From NCBI GenBank assembly GCA_002746235.1, contig NVWJ01000006.1, positions 49,243 to 55,393 of the forward strand: a DNA stretch of 6,151 nucleotides, written 5' to 3'. Below are positions 5,625-6,151 of this stretch, one piece after another. The notes under the pieces are model-generated. The model did not search any database. It was not told the origin of the DNA and was given only the letters and a program-made list of their open reading frames with translations. Source of the DNA: Planctomycetota bacterium. GTDB taxonomy: Bacteria > Planctomycetota > UBA1135. Numbering within the stretch: position 1 is the stretch's first letter; each line of letters opens with the position of its first letter. Made by a program: the position numbers and the translations under genes.

Positions 5625-6151
5625 GTGATTTCGTCCCTCCTCAACACAGACACAAGCACACTGGCTGCCGCAAGCAGCGAGGGTGGTGGCGGGAGTCCTT
5701 TCGAACAGCTGTTCTCTCATGTGGTGCCGCAAACGGAGCTGTTTGGGTATCACTTGCCAATGCTGTTTGGTCAGCAGATTTGGAACATCACCATCTTTCA
5801 GGTGTTGTCTATCCTGATGATTTTTGTCTGTTTCGGCGGAGTGCGTAAGGCCATCGTCAATAACAGTGGTGGTAAGGTTGCGAAAGTTTTTGCCGGATGG
5901 GTGGCCTGGATTCGCGAAGAAGTGGTTTACCCGAACCTGGGAGAGAAGGATGGCCGCAAGCTATTGCCGTTATTCTTGTCGATTTTCTTCTTTATTACCT
6001 TCATGAACTTGTTTGGCCTGATTCCATTCGGCCTAACCGCGACCGCCAGTATCTACGTGACTGCTGGCCTCGCCATCATGACTCTTATTGTCATGCTCAT
6101 CGGCGGCATGATGGTCCAAGGCCCAGTGAAGTTCTGGATTAACTTGGTACC
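5625..6151 (+). CDS. atpB: F-type ATP synthase subunit a, 3' end beyond the window
   Basis: Subunit a forms the two proton half-channels of the membrane Fo motor beside the c-ring. The first 175 codons are present. A Gly/Ser-rich N terminus leads into the family block SPFEQLFSHVVPQTELFGYH, then helix 1 (about 53-72, NITIFQVLSILMIFVCFGGV). A cytoplasmic stretch with WIREEVVYPNLGEKDGRK follows, then a helix with LPLFLSIFFFITFMNLFGLI and the next with TATASIYVTAGLAIMTLIV. The essential Arg in the later membrane segment lies past the edge. The GTG at 5625 is one base after the previous stop, has no Shine-Dalgarno and is the only plausible start before the conserved block, since a TAA at 5589-5591 closes the frame upstream; translation is probably coupled to the gene before. 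Genes for the c, b and F1 subunits are expected next. Confidence 0.93.
   Translation, partial: MISSLLNTDTSTLAAASSEGGGGSPFEQLFSHVVPQTELFGYHLPMLFGQQIWNITIFQVLSILMIFVCFGGVRKAIVNNSGGKVAKVFAGWVAWIREEVVYPNLGEKDGRKLLPLFLSIFFFITFMNLFGLIPFGLTATASIYVTAGLAIMTLIVMLIGGMMVQGPVKFWINLV

Noticed and set aside
5664..5678. GCTGC-CGCAA-GCAGC hairpin at the start of atpB
   Set aside because: A short five-pair stem within Ala/Ser codons, explained by repetitive codon choice.

Overview
This 6.15-kb window comes from a bacterial chromosome of moderate G+C content and is densely coding. It carries parts or all of eight protein genes and no RNA genes, CRISPR arrays or mobile elements that I could see. A lipoprotein signal and a membrane-bound anti-sigma factor in an envelope-stress setting suggest a Gram-negative (diderm) organism. 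The long NDP kinase, with its PGTIRGDFG and NLIHGSDSPE blocks, and the AtpZ-AtpB arrangement remind me of Planctomycetota and neighbouring phyla. That placement is a weak impression, not an assignment.

Left part, plus strand (1-3289). The 3' two thirds of accA (acetyl-CoA carboxylase carboxyltransferase alpha) enters from the left edge and ends in an unusual disordered tail. After 68 bases comes a three-gene unit: an ECF RNA polymerase sigma factor; its presumed partner, a zinc-binding single-pass membrane anti-sigma factor, translationally coupled by a GTGA overlap behind a very strong ribosome binding site; and an HtrA/DegS-type protein with a trypsin-like domain followed by a PDZ domain. 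The last protein has lost all three catalytic residues (His to Ile, Asp to Gly, Ser to Asn), so it should be a pseudoprotease. A 17-bp stem-loop with one mismatch lies in the first 90 bases of its coding sequence. Sigma, anti-sigma and HtrA-like protein together look like an envelope-stress circuit in which the usual activating protease has become a non-cleaving binding protein. This is the most interesting part of the window.

Middle part, minus strand (3296-4776). An ndk gene with every known active-site residue is followed 29 bases later by a TPR-rich lipoprotein, probably as one operon. It converges on the HtrA-like gene with only 6 bases between the two stop codons.

Right part, plus strand (4777-6151). 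A 146-bp divergent intergenic region holds a perfect 15-base palindrome and a sigma70-like promoter. It leads into the start of an F-type ATP synthase operon: atpZ, a small four-helix membrane protein in the AtpI position, and the first 175 codons of atpB. These three genes overlap or abut and use ATG, TTG and GTG starts, so they are probably translationally coupled.
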